This document shows positions 5,326 through 5,407 of a stretch of DNA of 5,407 nucleotides, in pieces. The stretch's first letter is position 1; every line of letters begins with the position of its first letter. A model generated the notes under the pieces. That model was given only the letters and a program-made list of their open reading frames with translations. It was not told the origin of the DNA and ran no database searches. Origin of the DNA: Flavobacteriaceae bacterium (lineage in GTDB: Bacteria; Bacteroidota; Bacteroidia; Flavobacteriales; Weeksellaceae); contig JAISSC010000176.1 in assembly GCA_031273305.1 (NCBI GenBank), positions 1 through 5,407 of the forward strand, given 5' to 3'. Made by a program: the position numbers and the translations under genes.

Positions 5326-5407
5326 CTGCCCTTTCAGGCAGAGCAGTGTATGGGTATTCTTCCGCAGGTTGGCGACCTGCGGTTATGAAAATCAAGCCCT
5401 TCGGGCT
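5326..5407. repeat. Dispersed GC-rich hairpin repeat, right copy (cut by window end)
   Basis: Three hairpins follow one another. Hairpin A pairs CTGCC (5326-5330) with GGCAG (5337-5341). Hairpin B pairs 5362-5370 with 5374-5382, the counterpart of 30-50, with one T-G wobble. Hairpin C pairs AAGCCC (5394-5399) with GGGCT (5403-5407), the counterpart of 62-76, and is cut one base short by the window end. Bases 5361-5407 match 29-75 at 42 of 47 positions. The T67/A71 pair of the left copy is C5399/G5403 here, which keeps the stem paired. The linker TTATGAAAATCAAGCC between hairpins B and C is identical in both copies. Confidence 0.85.

Overview
The window reads as chromosomal DNA from an AT-rich member of the Bacteroidota. 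Three things point there: a PorW/SprE lipoprotein of the type IX secretion system (T9SS), which is confined to this phylum; promoter-like boxes of the Bacteroidota type (TAnnTTTG with a weak upstream TTG/TTTG) in place of E. coli-type boxes; and genes with no clear Shine-Dalgarno sequence. The Kdo/WaaP-family kinase next to porW suggests Bacteroidales, but I cannot fix the order or genus from sequence alone.

Layout. Bases 1-101 hold a GC-rich, hairpin-forming intergenic repeat, followed by a 17-base repeat (152-168) and a promoter region. purN (264-845, +) makes the purine-synthesis glycinamide ribonucleotide formyltransferase. It converges, with only 5 bp between stop codons, on a bifunctional-nuclease (DUF151) gene with a C-terminal UVR motif (851-1474, -). 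Upstream of that on the same strand lies a Kdo/WaaP-family lipopolysaccharide kinase (1602-2357, -). A 161-bp divergent intergenic region separates the kinase from porW/sprE (2519-4960, +), which fills nearly half the window. About 280 bp with no gene follows, ending in an intrinsic terminator (5238-5270). Then come a second copy of the 17-base repeat and a second, partly truncated copy of the hairpin repeat (5326-5407).

The four genes do not form one operon or one pathway. purN serves nucleotide synthesis and the DUF151 protein is probably a nuclease or regulator. The kinase and PorW both concern the cell envelope: LPS core phosphorylation and T9SS secretion respectively. T9SS cargo is commonly anchored to A-type LPS, so the last two may be functionally related, but their divergent orientation gives no evidence of co-regulation.

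Nothing here amounts to a clear new multi-gene system. The most interesting signal is the repeat at both ends. Its two copies differ at five of 47 positions, and every difference preserves a predicted stem, including one compensatory pair change. This suggests a family of structured dispersed elements. Both window ends lying inside the same repeat also suggests that the window may be an assembly contig broken at repeats.
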